A stretch of 64,000 bases of DNA, taken from assembly GCF_040939305.1 (NCBI RefSeq), contig NZ_CP162511.1:2976001-3040000 (forward strand), given 5' to 3'. This document shows, one piece after another, positions 1 to 7,101 of this stretch; position 1 is the stretch's first letter; each line of letters starts with the position of its first letter. Source of the DNA: Herbiconiux sp. A18JL235. GTDB taxonomy: Bacteria; Actinomycetota; Actinomycetes; Actinomycetales; Microbacteriaceae. A model generated the notes under the pieces. It had not been told where the DNA came from. It searched no databases and saw nothing but the letters and a program-made list of their open reading frames with translations. A program made the position numbers and the translations under genes.

Positions 1-2
1 AC

Positions 3-299
3 CTCCGACGGATGCTCGGAGCCGGCCCCTCGACGCCCCTCCCGGCCCGCACACCCCAGACCATCACGACCGTGCCGGCCCTCTGGGCCGAGCTGCAGAA
101 GACCAGGGCGCGCGGCTTCGCCGTCGACGACCAGGAGAACGAGCCGGGGGTGAACTGCGTGGCGGTGCCCGTGCATCCGGCCGGCGAGAGCCGGGTCGCC
201 GGGGCGGTGAGCGTGAGCGCGCTCGCCTTCAGGCTGCCGCTCGGCGAGCTCGTCGAGCGGGTGCCCGAGATCGTGGAGATCGTGGGCGCGGCGCGCTGA
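3..299 (+). CDS. IclR-family transcriptional regulator, C-terminal part (5' end outside window)
   Basis: The frame is open from the window edge, so only the last ~98 residues are seen. They contain the typical end of the IclR effector-binding domain: an acidic stretch FAVDDQENEPGVNCVAVPV followed by a VAGAVSVSA strand and a terminal helix. IclR proteins bind small catabolic metabolites through this domain and DNA through an N-terminal winged helix, which would lie upstream of the window. The gene converges on the FAH/SDR operon that follows and is a reasonable candidate for its regulator, given the long palindrome in front of that operon. Family assignment is good; the target is inferred. Confidence 0.8.
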   Translation, partial: LRRMLGAGPSTPLPARTPQTITTVPALWAELQKTRARGFAVDDQENEPGVNCVAVPVHPAGESRVAGAVSVSALAFRLPLGELVERVPEIVEIVGAAR

Positions 300-400
300 G
301 TGCCGCGACCGCGGGCCGCGGCGCGCGGTGCGGGGCACAGGGCGTGCCCGCTCCCCGCCGCCCCCGGCGCCCGCCGCCCGCGGCCGCCGCCCGCCGCGAC

Positions 401-1075
401 TCAGTAGGTCGCGCGCCCGCCGCTGATGTCGTAGACGGCGCCGGTCGAGAAGCTCACGCCGTCGGAGCTCAGCCAGGCGACCAGCTCGGCGACCTCCTCC
501 GGACGGCCCACCCGCTTCATGGGGATGAGGCTGGTGATGTGCGCGAGCACCTCGGGCGCCGTCGTGTCGTTCATCGGCGTGGCGATCACGGCCGGGGCGA
601 TGGCGTTCACGATCACGCCCGTGGTCGCGAGTTCCTTGCCCGACGACTTGGTGAGCGCGATGACCGCGGCCTTCGAGGCCGAGTAGATGGACAAATTCGG
701 GTTGCCGTCCTTGCCGGCCATGCTCGCGAAGTTCACCACGCGCCCCCAGCCGCGCTCCACCATGCCGGGCACGACCGCGCGCATCATCCCCGCCACCCCC
801 ACGACGTTGACGGCGAGCACCGAGTGCCACTGCTCGGGCGTGGTGTCGAGCAGCGGGGCGTTCGGCCCCACGATGCCTGCGGAGTTGATGAGGATGTCGA
901 CGGGGCCCGCATCGGCGACCGCCCGTTCGATCGAGGCGGGGTCGGAGACGTCGAGGTGCACGTCGGCACCCGGGGCGATGTCGCCCGTCACGACCTCGAT
1001 GCCGTCGGCGCGCAACCGCGTCGCCGAGGCCGCGCCGAGGCCGCTCATACCTCCGGTGACCAGTGCTCTTCTCAT
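401..1075 (-). CDS. SDR-family NAD(P)-dependent oxidoreductase
   Basis: A 224-residue classical short-chain dehydrogenase. The cofactor motif TGGMSGLG is at residues 8-15, the structural motif NSAG (a variant of NNAG) near residue 80, and the catalytic Ser and Tyr-x-x-x-Lys (FASMAG..YSASK) near 130-150. The C-terminus RATY is typical of the FabG-like core. The start ATG overlaps the stop of the preceding dehydrogenase-like gene (ATGA), so it is the last gene of a coupled three-gene operon with an FAH-family hydrolase. That pairing resembles 2-keto-3-deoxy-sugar-acid (for example fuconate or rhamnonate) oxidation followed by hydrolysis, but the substrate cannot be read from the sequence. Confidence 0.88.
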   Translation of the reverse strand: MRRALVTGGMSGLGAASATRLRADGIEVVTGDIAPGADVHLDVSDPASIERAVADAGPVDILINSAGIVGPNAPLLDTTPEQWHSVLAVNVVGVAGMMRAVVPGMVERGWGRVVNFASMAGKDGNPNLSIYSASKAAVIALTKSSGKELATTGVIVNAIAPAVIATPMNDTTAPEVLAHITSLIPMKRVGRPEEVAELVAWLSSDGVSFSTGAVYDISGGRATY

Positions 1076-1653
1076 CGGCGGAGTGCTCCTTCTGCGGTGG
1101 TGATGGTGTGAGGGGCGGCGGGTGCGCCCGGGGCGGCGGCGTCCGCGGCGATGGTGCCGTCGAGCCCCGGCGAGCCACCGAGGACGCCGACGGCTGAGAC
1201 GTCGACGAGCGCGCCCGCCGCGTCGTCGACGGCGTCGGGAAGGCGGTGGAGGGCGGTGGCGGGCACGGCGACCTGGTCGGCGAGGGCGCCCGGTCGGCCG
1301 CCGCGCACGCCCAGCTCGGTGCGCGAGGCGCACACCCGCTGGTAGCCGCTCCGGCAGCGACGGCAGGTGCCGCAGCCGAGCATGGTGTCGCCGGTCACGC
1401 GCGCGCCGAGCCACGAAGGGTCGACGCCGTCGCCGATGTCGGTCACCGTGCCCATCCACTCGTGGCCGATGCGGATGGGGTAGCTCGCGTTGCCGTCGTG
1501 CAGGTACTGCATCTCGCCGGTGAAGAACTCGACGTCGGTGCCGCAGATGCCCGCGCGGGCCACGTCGACGACGACCTCGCCGGGAACGGCGACGGGAGGG
1601 GCGACCTCCTGCACCTCGGCCCGACCGGGGCCGGTGATGACGAGGGCCCTCAT
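1072..1653 (-). CDS. Truncated zinc-type alcohol dehydrogenase (GroES-like domain only)
   Basis: 193 residues that begin as a medium-chain dehydrogenase: AGICGTDVEFF (catalytic-zinc Cys), GHEWMGTV (zinc His/Glu), and the structural-zinc cysteines in GCGTCRRCRSGYQRVC. After LPDAVDDAAGALV, where the NAD-binding Rossmann domain should start, the sequence jumps to VGVLGGSPGLDGTIAA, which looks like the far C-terminal part of such enzymes, and then ends. Family members are about 340-360 residues, so roughly half is missing and the cofactor domain is gone. The frame is intact and coupled by ATGA overlaps on both sides. An in-frame deletion that left a non-catalytic remnant is the simplest reading. 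Confidence 0.75.
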   Translation of the reverse strand: MRALVITGPGRAEVQEVAPPVAVPGEVVVDVARAGICGTDVEFFTGEMQYLHDGNASYPIRIGHEWMGTVTDIGDGVDPSWLGARVTGDTMLGCGTCRRCRSGYQRVCASRTELGVRGGRPGALADQVAVPATALHRLPDAVDDAAGALVDVSAVGVLGGSPGLDGTIAADAAAPGAPAAPHTITTAEGALRR

Positions 1654-2513
1654 CGCGCACCGACCACCGTCTGGCGCTGGGTGCCGAGCCCGGCGATGCC
1701 GAGCTCCATCACGTCGCCCTCCTGCAGCCACACGGGAGGGGTCAGCCCCATCCCGACGCCGGGGGGCGTTCCGGTGTTGATGAGGTCGCCCGGCTCGAGC
1801 ACGAGGAACTGACTCACGTAGTGCACGATCGTGAGCGGGTCGAAGATCATGGTCGAGCTCGACCCGTCCTGCCGGCGCACGCCGTTCACGTCGAGCCACA
1901 TCGCGAGGTCCAGCACGTCGTCGATCTCGTCGGGGGTGACGAGCCACGGCCCGGCCGGGTTGAAGGTCTCGGCCGACTTGCCCTTCAGCCACTGGCCGCC
2001 GCGCTCGAGCTGGAAGGCGCGTTCGCTCACGTCGTTCACCAGGGTGTAGCCCGCGATCGCGTTGCGCGCATCCTCGGTGCTGTCGAGGTAGCTCGTGCGA
2101 CGGCCGATGACGATGCCGAGCTCGACCTCCCAGTCGGCCTTCGTCGCCCCGCGCGGCAGGCGCACGTCGTCGAAGGGCCCCACCAGCGTGTTGGGCGACT
2201 TGGTGAAGAGGATGGGCTCCGCCGGCACGGCCTGCCCGGTCTCGGCCGCGTGGTCGGCGTAGTTGAGGCCCACGCAGAGGATCTGGTGGGGGCGCGCGAT
2301 CGGCGCTCCGACGCGGAGACCCTCGAGCGGGAGCCGGCCTTCGCCAGAGGCCAAGCGCCGCTCCACCACGGGACGGATGCGGTCGAGACCGCCCAAACCG
2401 AAGAACTCCTCGTCGAAGTCGCCGACGACGTCGGAGAGATCGACCCAGGAATCGTCTCCGGCGAGCACGCCGGGCTTCTCGGCTCCCGCTCGACCGACCC
2501 GGAGCAGCTTCAT
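1650..2513 (-). CDS. Fumarylacetoacetate hydrolase (FAH) family protein
   Basis: 287 residues with the FAH/HpcE fold: the motif CVGLNYADHAAE, the metal-binding acidic set in DWEVELGIVIG, and GYTLVNDVSERAFQ. The C-terminal part (GDLINTGTPPGVGMG) is standard. Members hydrolyse C-C bonds of 2,4-diketo acids or isomerise oxo-hexenedioates; next to an SDR the likely role is cleavage of a 2,4-diketo-3-deoxy sugar acid. I chose the ATG at 2513 because GGAAGG lies 6-8 bases upstream; an in-frame upstream start exists but lacks a site. It is the first gene of the operon and its stop overlaps the next start (ATGA). Confidence 0.9.
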   Translation of the reverse strand: MKLLRVGRAGAEKPGVLAGDDSWVDLSDVVGDFDEEFFGLGGLDRIRPVVERRLASGEGRLPLEGLRVGAPIARPHQILCVGLNYADHAAETGQAVPAEPILFTKSPNTLVGPFDDVRLPRGATKADWEVELGIVIGRRTSYLDSTEDARNAIAGYTLVNDVSERAFQLERGGQWLKGKSAETFNPAGPWLVTPDEIDDVLDLAMWLDVNGVRRQDGSSSTMIFDPLTIVHYVSQFLVLEPGDLINTGTPPGVGMGLTPPVWLQEGDVMELGIAGLGTQRQTVVGAR

Positions 2514-2586
2514 CGTGTCCTTCCCGGGCGAGACGCACGCCGTCGGCCCTGACACGCACCACCTTAGGGTGGGATTTCATCATTTG

Positions 2587-2617
2587 TCACGCTATTCCTA
2601 TAGTCGGAATAGCGTGA
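2587..2617. promoter_or_regulatory. Perfect 12-7-12 palindrome, probable operator
   Basis: TCACGCTATTCC and GGAATAGCGTGA are exact reverse complements around the 7-base spacer tatagtc. The site lies 74-104 bases upstream of the FAH start and just past the rsmI stop. Long dyads of this type are bound by dimeric regulators such as IclR proteins, and an IclR gene ends at the other side of the operon. The spacer holds a -10-like TATAGT on the + strand. Which protein binds is inferred. Confidence 0.65.
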
Positions 2618-2644
2618 GTAATCGAAAGAGCTCGACGCGGCGCC

Positions 2645-3466
2645 TCAGCGCTGCCGGGCCTCCAGGGCTCCTTCGTAGAGATCGCGACGGCCGAGACCGG
2701 TGGCCTCTGCGATGGCGGCCGCGGCATCCTTCATCCGCTGTCCGTCGGCGACGAGTTCGAGCACCTGCTCGACCCCGGTGGCGAGGTCGATCTCGAGGGC
2801 GGCCGCACCCGCCACCACGAGACAGATCTCCCCCTTCACCCCGGCCGCAGCCCATTCGGCGAGCTCGGATGCGGTGCCCCGCTTCGCCTCCTCGTACAGC
2901 TTCGTGAGCTCGCGCACCACGGCGACCCGGCGGTCGGGGCCGAGCACGGTGGCGAGATCGGCGAGCGCGTCGGCGATGCGGTTGGGGGACTCGAAGAACA
3001 CCATGGTGCGGCGCTCGCGCGCGAGCTCGCGGAACGTCGCCAGCCGCTCCCCCTGCTTCCGCGGCAGAAATCCCTCGAAGGTGAAGCGGTCGGTCGGCAG
3101 TCCCGACAGCGCGAGTGCGGTGACGACGGCGGAGGGCCCGGGCACGACGGTCACGTCGACTCCGGCGTCGATCGCGGCGACGACGAGCTGGTACCCGGGG
3201 TCGGAGACCGCGGGCATCCCGGCGTCGCTCACCAGCACGAGGTCGCCGTCGCGTGCGAGCTCGACGAGCGATGCCGCCTTCTCGCGCTCGTTGTGCTCGT
3301 GCACCGGGATGAGGCGTGGTCGGTTCTCGATGCCGAGAGCGCGCAGCAGCTTGGCCGTGACCCTGGTGTCTTCGGCGGCGACCACCTCCGCCGACTCCAG
3401 CAGTTCGACGAGTCGCTGCGAGGCGTCTTTGAGGTTGCCGATGGGCGTCGCCGCGAGTACTAACAT
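2645..3466 (-). CDS. rsmI: 16S rRNA (cytidine-1402-2'-O)-methyltransferase RsmI
   Basis: About 273 residues of the tetrapyrrole-methylase fold. Visible family motifs are LAATPIGNLKD at the N-terminus, AAEDTRVTAKLL, VSDAGMPAVSDPG and VPGPSAVVTALALSGLP. RsmI uses S-adenosylmethionine to methylate the ribose of C1402 in the decoding centre. I prefer the ATG at 3466, since GGGAG sits 9 bases upstream; the GTG at 3472 would leave only 3 bases. It is divergent from pmt, an arrangement conserved in actinobacteria. Confidence 0.95.
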   Translation of the reverse strand: MLVLAATPIGNLKDASQRLVELLESAEVVAAEDTRVTAKLLRALGIENRPRLIPVHEHNEREKAASLVELARDGDLVLVSDAGMPAVSDPGYQLVVAAIDAGVDVTVVPGPSAVVTALALSGLPTDRFTFEGFLPRKQGERLATFRELARERRTMVFFESPNRIADALADLATVLGPDRRVAVVRELTKLYEEAKRGTASELAEWAAAGVKGEICLVVAGAAALEIDLATGVEQVLELVADGQRMKDAAAAIAEATGLGRRDLYEGALEARQR

Positions 3467-3539
3467 CTCCACAGTCTCCCATCAGCCCGAGACCGTCCAC
3501 AGGATGCCCGGGTGACGGATGCGCACACCCTCTGCCCGT

Positions 3540-3545
3540 TAGCAT
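3540..3545 (+). promoter_or_regulatory. -10 box of a probable leaderless promoter (pmt)
   Basis: TAGCAT is followed by exactly six bases and then the GTG start of pmt. No ribosome site precedes the GTG. In actinobacteria TANNNT at this distance places the transcription start on the first base of the start codon. Confidence 0.6.
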
Positions 3546-3551
3546 GGCCGG

Positions 3552-5177
3552 GTGAGCACAGAGGTGGCGACCGACGCCGATTCGTCGCCCGCACCCGAGG
3601 CGGCCGGCTACACCGGGCCCACCGGGTCGCGGCTCGACGACTGGTGGCTGCGGCTCATGGCCACCCCGGCACGCGAGCGCCTCTGGCGCTGGGGCGGGCC
3701 GATCGCCGTCACGCTGCTCGCCGCCGTGCTGCGGCTGGTCAACCTCGGTCACCCGCACTCCCTGGTCTTCGACGAGACCTTCTACGTCAAAGACGGCTGG
3801 TCGACCTGGAACCTCGGCTACGAGGCGAGCTGGCCCGCCGACGTCGACGCGCAGTTCGCCGCGGGCGGCGCCGACCTGTTCAAGACGGATCCGTCGTTCG
3901 CCGTGCATCCGCCGCTCGGCAAGTGGGTGATCGGCGCCGGCATGGCGCTGTTCGGGCCCGACAACTCCTTCGGCTGGCGGTTCTCGGTCGCGGTCTGCGG
4001 CATCCTGCTCGTGCTCCTCACCGCCCTCATCGGCACGATGCTGCTGCGCTCGACGCTGCTCGGCACCATCGCCGGGTTCCTCCTCGCCATCGACGGGCAC
4101 GCCATCGTCATGAGCCGGGTGGGCATCCTCGACGGCATCTCGGCGCTGTTCCTGCTGCTCGGCTTCGGCGCGGTGCTGCTCGACCGGCAGTGGCACGCCA
4201 CGAGGTTGGCGGCCGCCGTCGCGGCACGGGAGAAGGGCACGGGAGCCGTGCCCGAGTGGGGGCCGGTGCTGTGGAACCGGCCCTGGGTGCTCGCGGCCGC
4301 GGTGGCCTTCGGGCTCGCCTCCTCGGTGAAGTGGTCCGGCCTGTACTTCCTCGCCGCGTTCGGCGTGTACCTCATCGTGGTCGACGCCCTGGCGCGGCGC
4401 CGGCTCGGCATCCCGTTCTGGTTCAGCTCGGCCGTGCTGAAGCAGGGCCCCGTCACGTTCCTGCTGCTCGTGCCGCTCGCGCTGGTGAGCTACCTGATCA
4501 CCTGGGCCGGCTGGTTCGCCACCTCCGGCGGCATGTACCGCACCTGGGCGCAGAGCAACAACGGCGAATGGACGGGTGCGCTGTCGTGGGTGCCGCTCGC
4601 GGTGCAGAACTTCTGGCACCTCGAGACGGCGGTGTACAACTACCACGTCAACGAGCACTCGCCTCACCCGTATCAGGCGAACCCGCTGAGCTGGCTGTTC
4701 CTCGTGCGGCCCACGCAGATGTATGTGAACCAGGTCGACGACAGCGTCTGCGGCGGACAGACTTGTTACGAGAACATCACCTCGATCGCGAATCCCATCA
4801 TCTGGTGGTGCGCCACTGCAGCGCTGTTCTACCTCGTCTACCGCCTCGTCGTGAAGCGGGAGTGGCAGGTCGGGCTCATCCTCATGGGCATGGTCGCCGG
4901 GTACCTGCCGTGGCTGCTCTACATCAACCGCACGGTGTTCCAGTTCTACACGATCGCCTTCGAGCCCTACATGATCCTCGGGCTCGCCTTCGTCATCGGG
5001 CTCGCACTCGGCTCACGGGGCGACCCGAGACCGCAGCGCACCAGGGCCCTGCTCGTCGTCGGCGCGTTCCTCGCCCTCTGCGTGCTCGTGTCGGCCTGGT
5101 TCCTGCCGGTGTGGACGGCGATGCCCATTCCGTCCTGGTTCCTCAGCCTCCACTACTGGTTGCCCACGTGGCGCTGA
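3552..5177 (+). CDS. pmt: Protein O-mannosyltransferase (GT39 / PMT family)
   Basis: 541-residue polytopic membrane protein. After a ~45-residue cytoplasmic segment, TM1 leads into HSLVFDETFYVKDGW (residues ~70-84), whose Asp-Glu pair is the catalytic/metal site of PMT enzymes. Many hydrophobic helices follow, with a large extracytoplasmic loop around residues 320-420 (YHVNEHSPHPYQANP) and a final TM pair. Actinobacterial Pmt transfers mannose from polyprenyl-phosphate-mannose to Ser/Thr of proteins exported by Sec. The length is close to the mycobacterial enzyme (Rv1002c), which is likewise paired with rsmI. Its stop overlaps the start of the next gene by 10 bases. Confidence 0.93.
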   Translation: MSTEVATDADSSPAPEAAGYTGPTGSRLDDWWLRLMATPARERLWRWGGPIAVTLLAAVLRLVNLGHPHSLVFDETFYVKDGWSTWNLGYEASWPADVDAQFAAGGADLFKTDPSFAVHPPLGKWVIGAGMALFGPDNSFGWRFSVAVCGILLVLLTALIGTMLLRSTLLGTIAGFLLAIDGHAIVMSRVGILDGISALFLLLGFGAVLLDRQWHATRLAAAVAAREKGTGAVPEWGPVLWNRPWVLAAAVAFGLASSVKWSGLYFLAAFGVYLIVVDALARRRLGIPFWFSSAVLKQGPVTFLLLVPLALVSYLITWAGWFATSGGMYRTWAQSNNGEWTGALSWVPLAVQNFWHLETAVYNYHVNEHSPHPYQANPLSWLFLVRPTQMYVNQVDDSVCGGQTCYENITSIANPIIWWCATAALFYLVYRLVVKREWQVGLILMGMVAGYLPWLLYINRTVFQFYTIAFEPYMILGLAFVIGLALGSRGDPRPQRTRALLVVGAFLALCVLVSAWFLPVWTAMPIPSWFLSLHYWLPTWR

Positions 5178-6235
5178 GCCGCGGGACGGCGGCTCGGCTC
5201 GCCCTTCCCGGGCTGCTCGTGGCGGGTGGCGCGGCCGCGCTCGCCTTCGGCCTCCATCTGGCGTTCCCCGTGGTGCCGCAGCTCACGGCGGCGGTGGGGC
5301 TCGGCATGGTGGCCGGGCAGGTCCCGGCCGTGCAGCGCCTCCTCGATGGCGCGCTGAAGCCCGGCATCGCAGTGGCGGCGAGACGGCTGCTGCGCATCGG
5401 CATCGTGCTGCTCGGGCTGAAACTCAGCCTCGTCGACATCGCCGGTCTCGGCGGGGAGACCATCGTCGTCATCGTGCTGGTCGTCACCATCACCTTCCTC
5501 GCCACGCTGTGGTTCGGAAAGCTGCTCGGCCTCCCCGGCACCCAGCCGATCCTCGTCGCGGCCGGCTTCTCCATCTGCGGCGCCTCGGCGGTCGGGGCGA
5601 TGAGCGCGGTCACCCGCAGCAAAGACGACGACACCGCCACGCCCATCGCGCTTGTCACCCTCTGCGGCACGCTGGCGATCTTCGTGCTGCCGGTACTGCG
5701 CATCCCGCTCGGGCTCTCGACCGAAGACTTCGGCGTATGGGTGGGCCTCAGCGTGCACGACGTCGGTCAGGTCGTCGCCACCGCGCAGATCGCGGGGCCG
5801 GCGGCGCTGGCCGCGGCGGTCGTGGTGAAACTCACCCGGGTGCTGACCCTCGCACCGATGGTGGCGGTGGTGGGTCTGGTGGAGCGGCGGCGAGACGCCC
5901 GCAACGCGGCGCTGCCCGCGGGCCACCCCGACATCGTCGACCGCCCGGCCACGAAGCGGCCGCCCATCGTGCCCCTGTTCATCGTGGGCTTCATCCTCGC
6001 CATGCTGGCCCGTACCGTCGTCGTGCCCCTCCTCGACGACACCGCCTCCGGCGCCGTGCTCGAGGTCGCCGACGTGGTGCAGACCATCCTGTTCTCGCTG
6101 GCGCTGTTCGCGCTGGGATCGAACATCCGCTTCCGGGCCCTGGCCCGCACCGGGTGGCGGGCTCTCATCGTGGGGCTCGCATCGTGGGCCCTGATCGCCG
6201 CCCTGTCGCTGGGGGCGGTGTATCTGCTCGCGTGA
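5168..6235 (+). CDS. YeiH-family putative sulfate/anion exporter (UPF0324)
   Basis: 355-residue membrane protein with about ten hydrophobic segments. The signatures VAAGFSICGASAVGAMSA and VGLSVHDVGQVVATA are typical of the YeiH/UPF0324 family; IRFRALARTGWRALIVG closes the protein. E. coli YeiH is described only as a putative transporter, and sulfonate/sulfate export is the usual suggestion. The GTG at 5168 is the likely start: it gives the expected family length and lies inside the pmt stop region, so translation is coupled. A much longer open frame through pmt in this reading frame is not real. Confidence 0.87.
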   Translation: MALSRGTAARLALPGLLVAGGAAALAFGLHLAFPVVPQLTAAVGLGMVAGQVPAVQRLLDGALKPGIAVAARRLLRIGIVLLGLKLSLVDIAGLGGETIVVIVLVVTITFLATLWFGKLLGLPGTQPILVAAGFSICGASAVGAMSAVTRSKDDDTATPIALVTLCGTLAIFVLPVLRIPLGLSTEDFGVWVGLSVHDVGQVVATAQIAGPAALAAAVVVKLTRVLTLAPMVAVVGLVERRRDARNAALPAGHPDIVDRPATKRPPIVPLFIVGFILAMLARTVVVPLLDDTASGAVLEVADVVQTILFSLALFALGSNIRFRALARTGWRALIVGLASWALIAALSLGAVYLLA

Positions 6236-6560
6236 GCTGCGGGCGGCGCGCGGCGGCGGCCCGGTGAGCTGCGGGGGCGGCCCGGTGAGCGGCGCGCGGC
6301 GCGCGGCGGCGGCCCGGTGAGCGGCGGGCGACGGCCGCCGCGGGGGCGGCGCGGCGGCGACCACGTGAGCGGCGGGCGACGGCCGCCGCGGGGGCGGCGC
6401 GGCGGCGACCACGTGGGCGGTGGGCGACGGGCGACGGCGACCACGTGGGCGGTGGCCGCCGCGGGGGCGGTGGGTGGCGGGCGGCGGCGACCACGCGGGC
6501 GGCGCGCGGCAGCCACGGTGAGCGGTGGCGGTGGCGGCGGCGTGGGCTGCGACGCGTGAG
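6236..6560. repeat. GC-rich tandem repeat region with a 48-bp unit
   Basis: Between the convergent YeiH and Gdx genes. Bases 6317-6364 and 6365-6412 are two identical 48-bp units (gtgagcggcgggcgacgg...gaccac). Degenerate partial units follow at 6413-6444 and from 6445 on, and shorter ggtgagc-type pieces precede from 6260. It is almost pure G+C with strand-biased G. The open frames across it are low-complexity and not genes. It may serve as a transcription barrier or be a variable-number repeat. Confidence 0.75.
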
Positions 6561-6595
6561 CCGCATCGAGCATCCGCTCGCTGTCGCCCACCGGC

Positions 6596-6910
6596 TCAGT
6601 GCGTGAGCTTCAAGCCGATCACGCAGGCGACGATGCCGAGCACGAGCAGCGCGCGCACGAGCGAGAAGCCCTCGCCGCCGAAGGTCATGCCGTAGATGAC
6701 GGTCAGCGAGGCCCCGATGCCGACCCACACCGCGTAGCCGGTGCCGACGGGGATGGTGCGGAGCGCATAGGCGAGCCCGCCCATCGAAGCGAGCAGTCCC
6801 ACGCCGAAGACGACGGTCGGCCACAGCTTCGTGAAGCCCTGCGACTTGCCGAGCGCGGTGGCCCAGACGGCCTCGAGAACACCGGATGCGATGAGCACGA
6901 TCCATGACAT
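6596..6910 (-). CDS. gdx: Guanidinium exporter, small multidrug resistance family (Gdx/SugE)
   Basis: 104 residues, four transmembrane helices, the standard SMR size. The essential Glu13 is in SGVLEAVWATALGKS, and GTGYAVWVGIG marks the Gdx (SugE) branch rather than the EmrE drug-exporter branch. Gdx proteins are antiparallel dimers that exchange protons for guanidinium. The start ATG has AGGGAG nine bases upstream. A guanidine-III riboswitch lies directly in front, which independently supports guanidinium as substrate. Confidence 0.93.
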   Translation of the reverse strand: MSWIVLIASGVLEAVWATALGKSQGFTKLWPTVVFGVGLLASMGGLAYALRTIPVGTGYAVWVGIGASLTVIYGMTFGGEGFSLVRALLVLGIVACVIGLKLTH

Positions 6911-6930
6911 GACAGTCCACTCCCTGGATG

Positions 6931-6970
6931 GTCAGTCTTGTCGCGTGCCGGGTACTGCGCCCTCGTCCGG
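6931..6970 (-). ncRNA. Guanidine-III riboswitch (ykkC-III)
   Basis: Read on the minus strand the leader contains CCGGACGAGG, then GCGC, then AGTACCCGG, and after a short spacer GACAAGACTG. These are the conserved blocks, in the same order and spacing, of the ~40-nt guanidine-III pseudoknot aptamer. The aptamer ends about 20 bases before the gdx ATG with the ribosome site immediately after it, so guanidine binding probably controls access to the AGGGAG. The identification is from remembered consensus, not a covariance-model hit. Confidence 0.85.
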
Positions 6971-7089
6971 AGGCCGCTCGGCGGCCTTGCCTCCAGTGTC
7001 GCACGGGAGGCTGCTCAGCGCCTGTGCACGGAGGAGCGGACGGGCGGATGCGCGGGGTGCGGGAGCAGATGCGCGTCGGTGGCACCGCC

Positions 7090-7095
7090 TAGGCT
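7090..7095 (+). promoter_or_regulatory. -10 box of a probable leaderless promoter (SARP-type regulator)
   Basis: TAGGCT followed by six bases and GTG at 7102; no ribosome site precedes the start. Same layout as at pmt. Confidence 0.5.
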
Positions 7096-7101
7096 TTGTG
7101 C

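Noticed and set aside
3512..6235. 907-codon open frame through pmt and the YeiH gene
   Set aside because: The first two thirds are an arginine-rich shadow of pmt; only the part from 5168 has family similarity.
6317..6559. 80-codon ORF in the tandem repeats
   Set aside because: Pure repeat translation (RRPPRGRRGGDH), no start signal.
6911..7010. Guanidine-I or -II riboswitch before gdx
   Set aside because: The guanidine-I blocks are absent and the paired ACGR hairpins of guanidine-II are not formed; guanidine-III blocks match instead.
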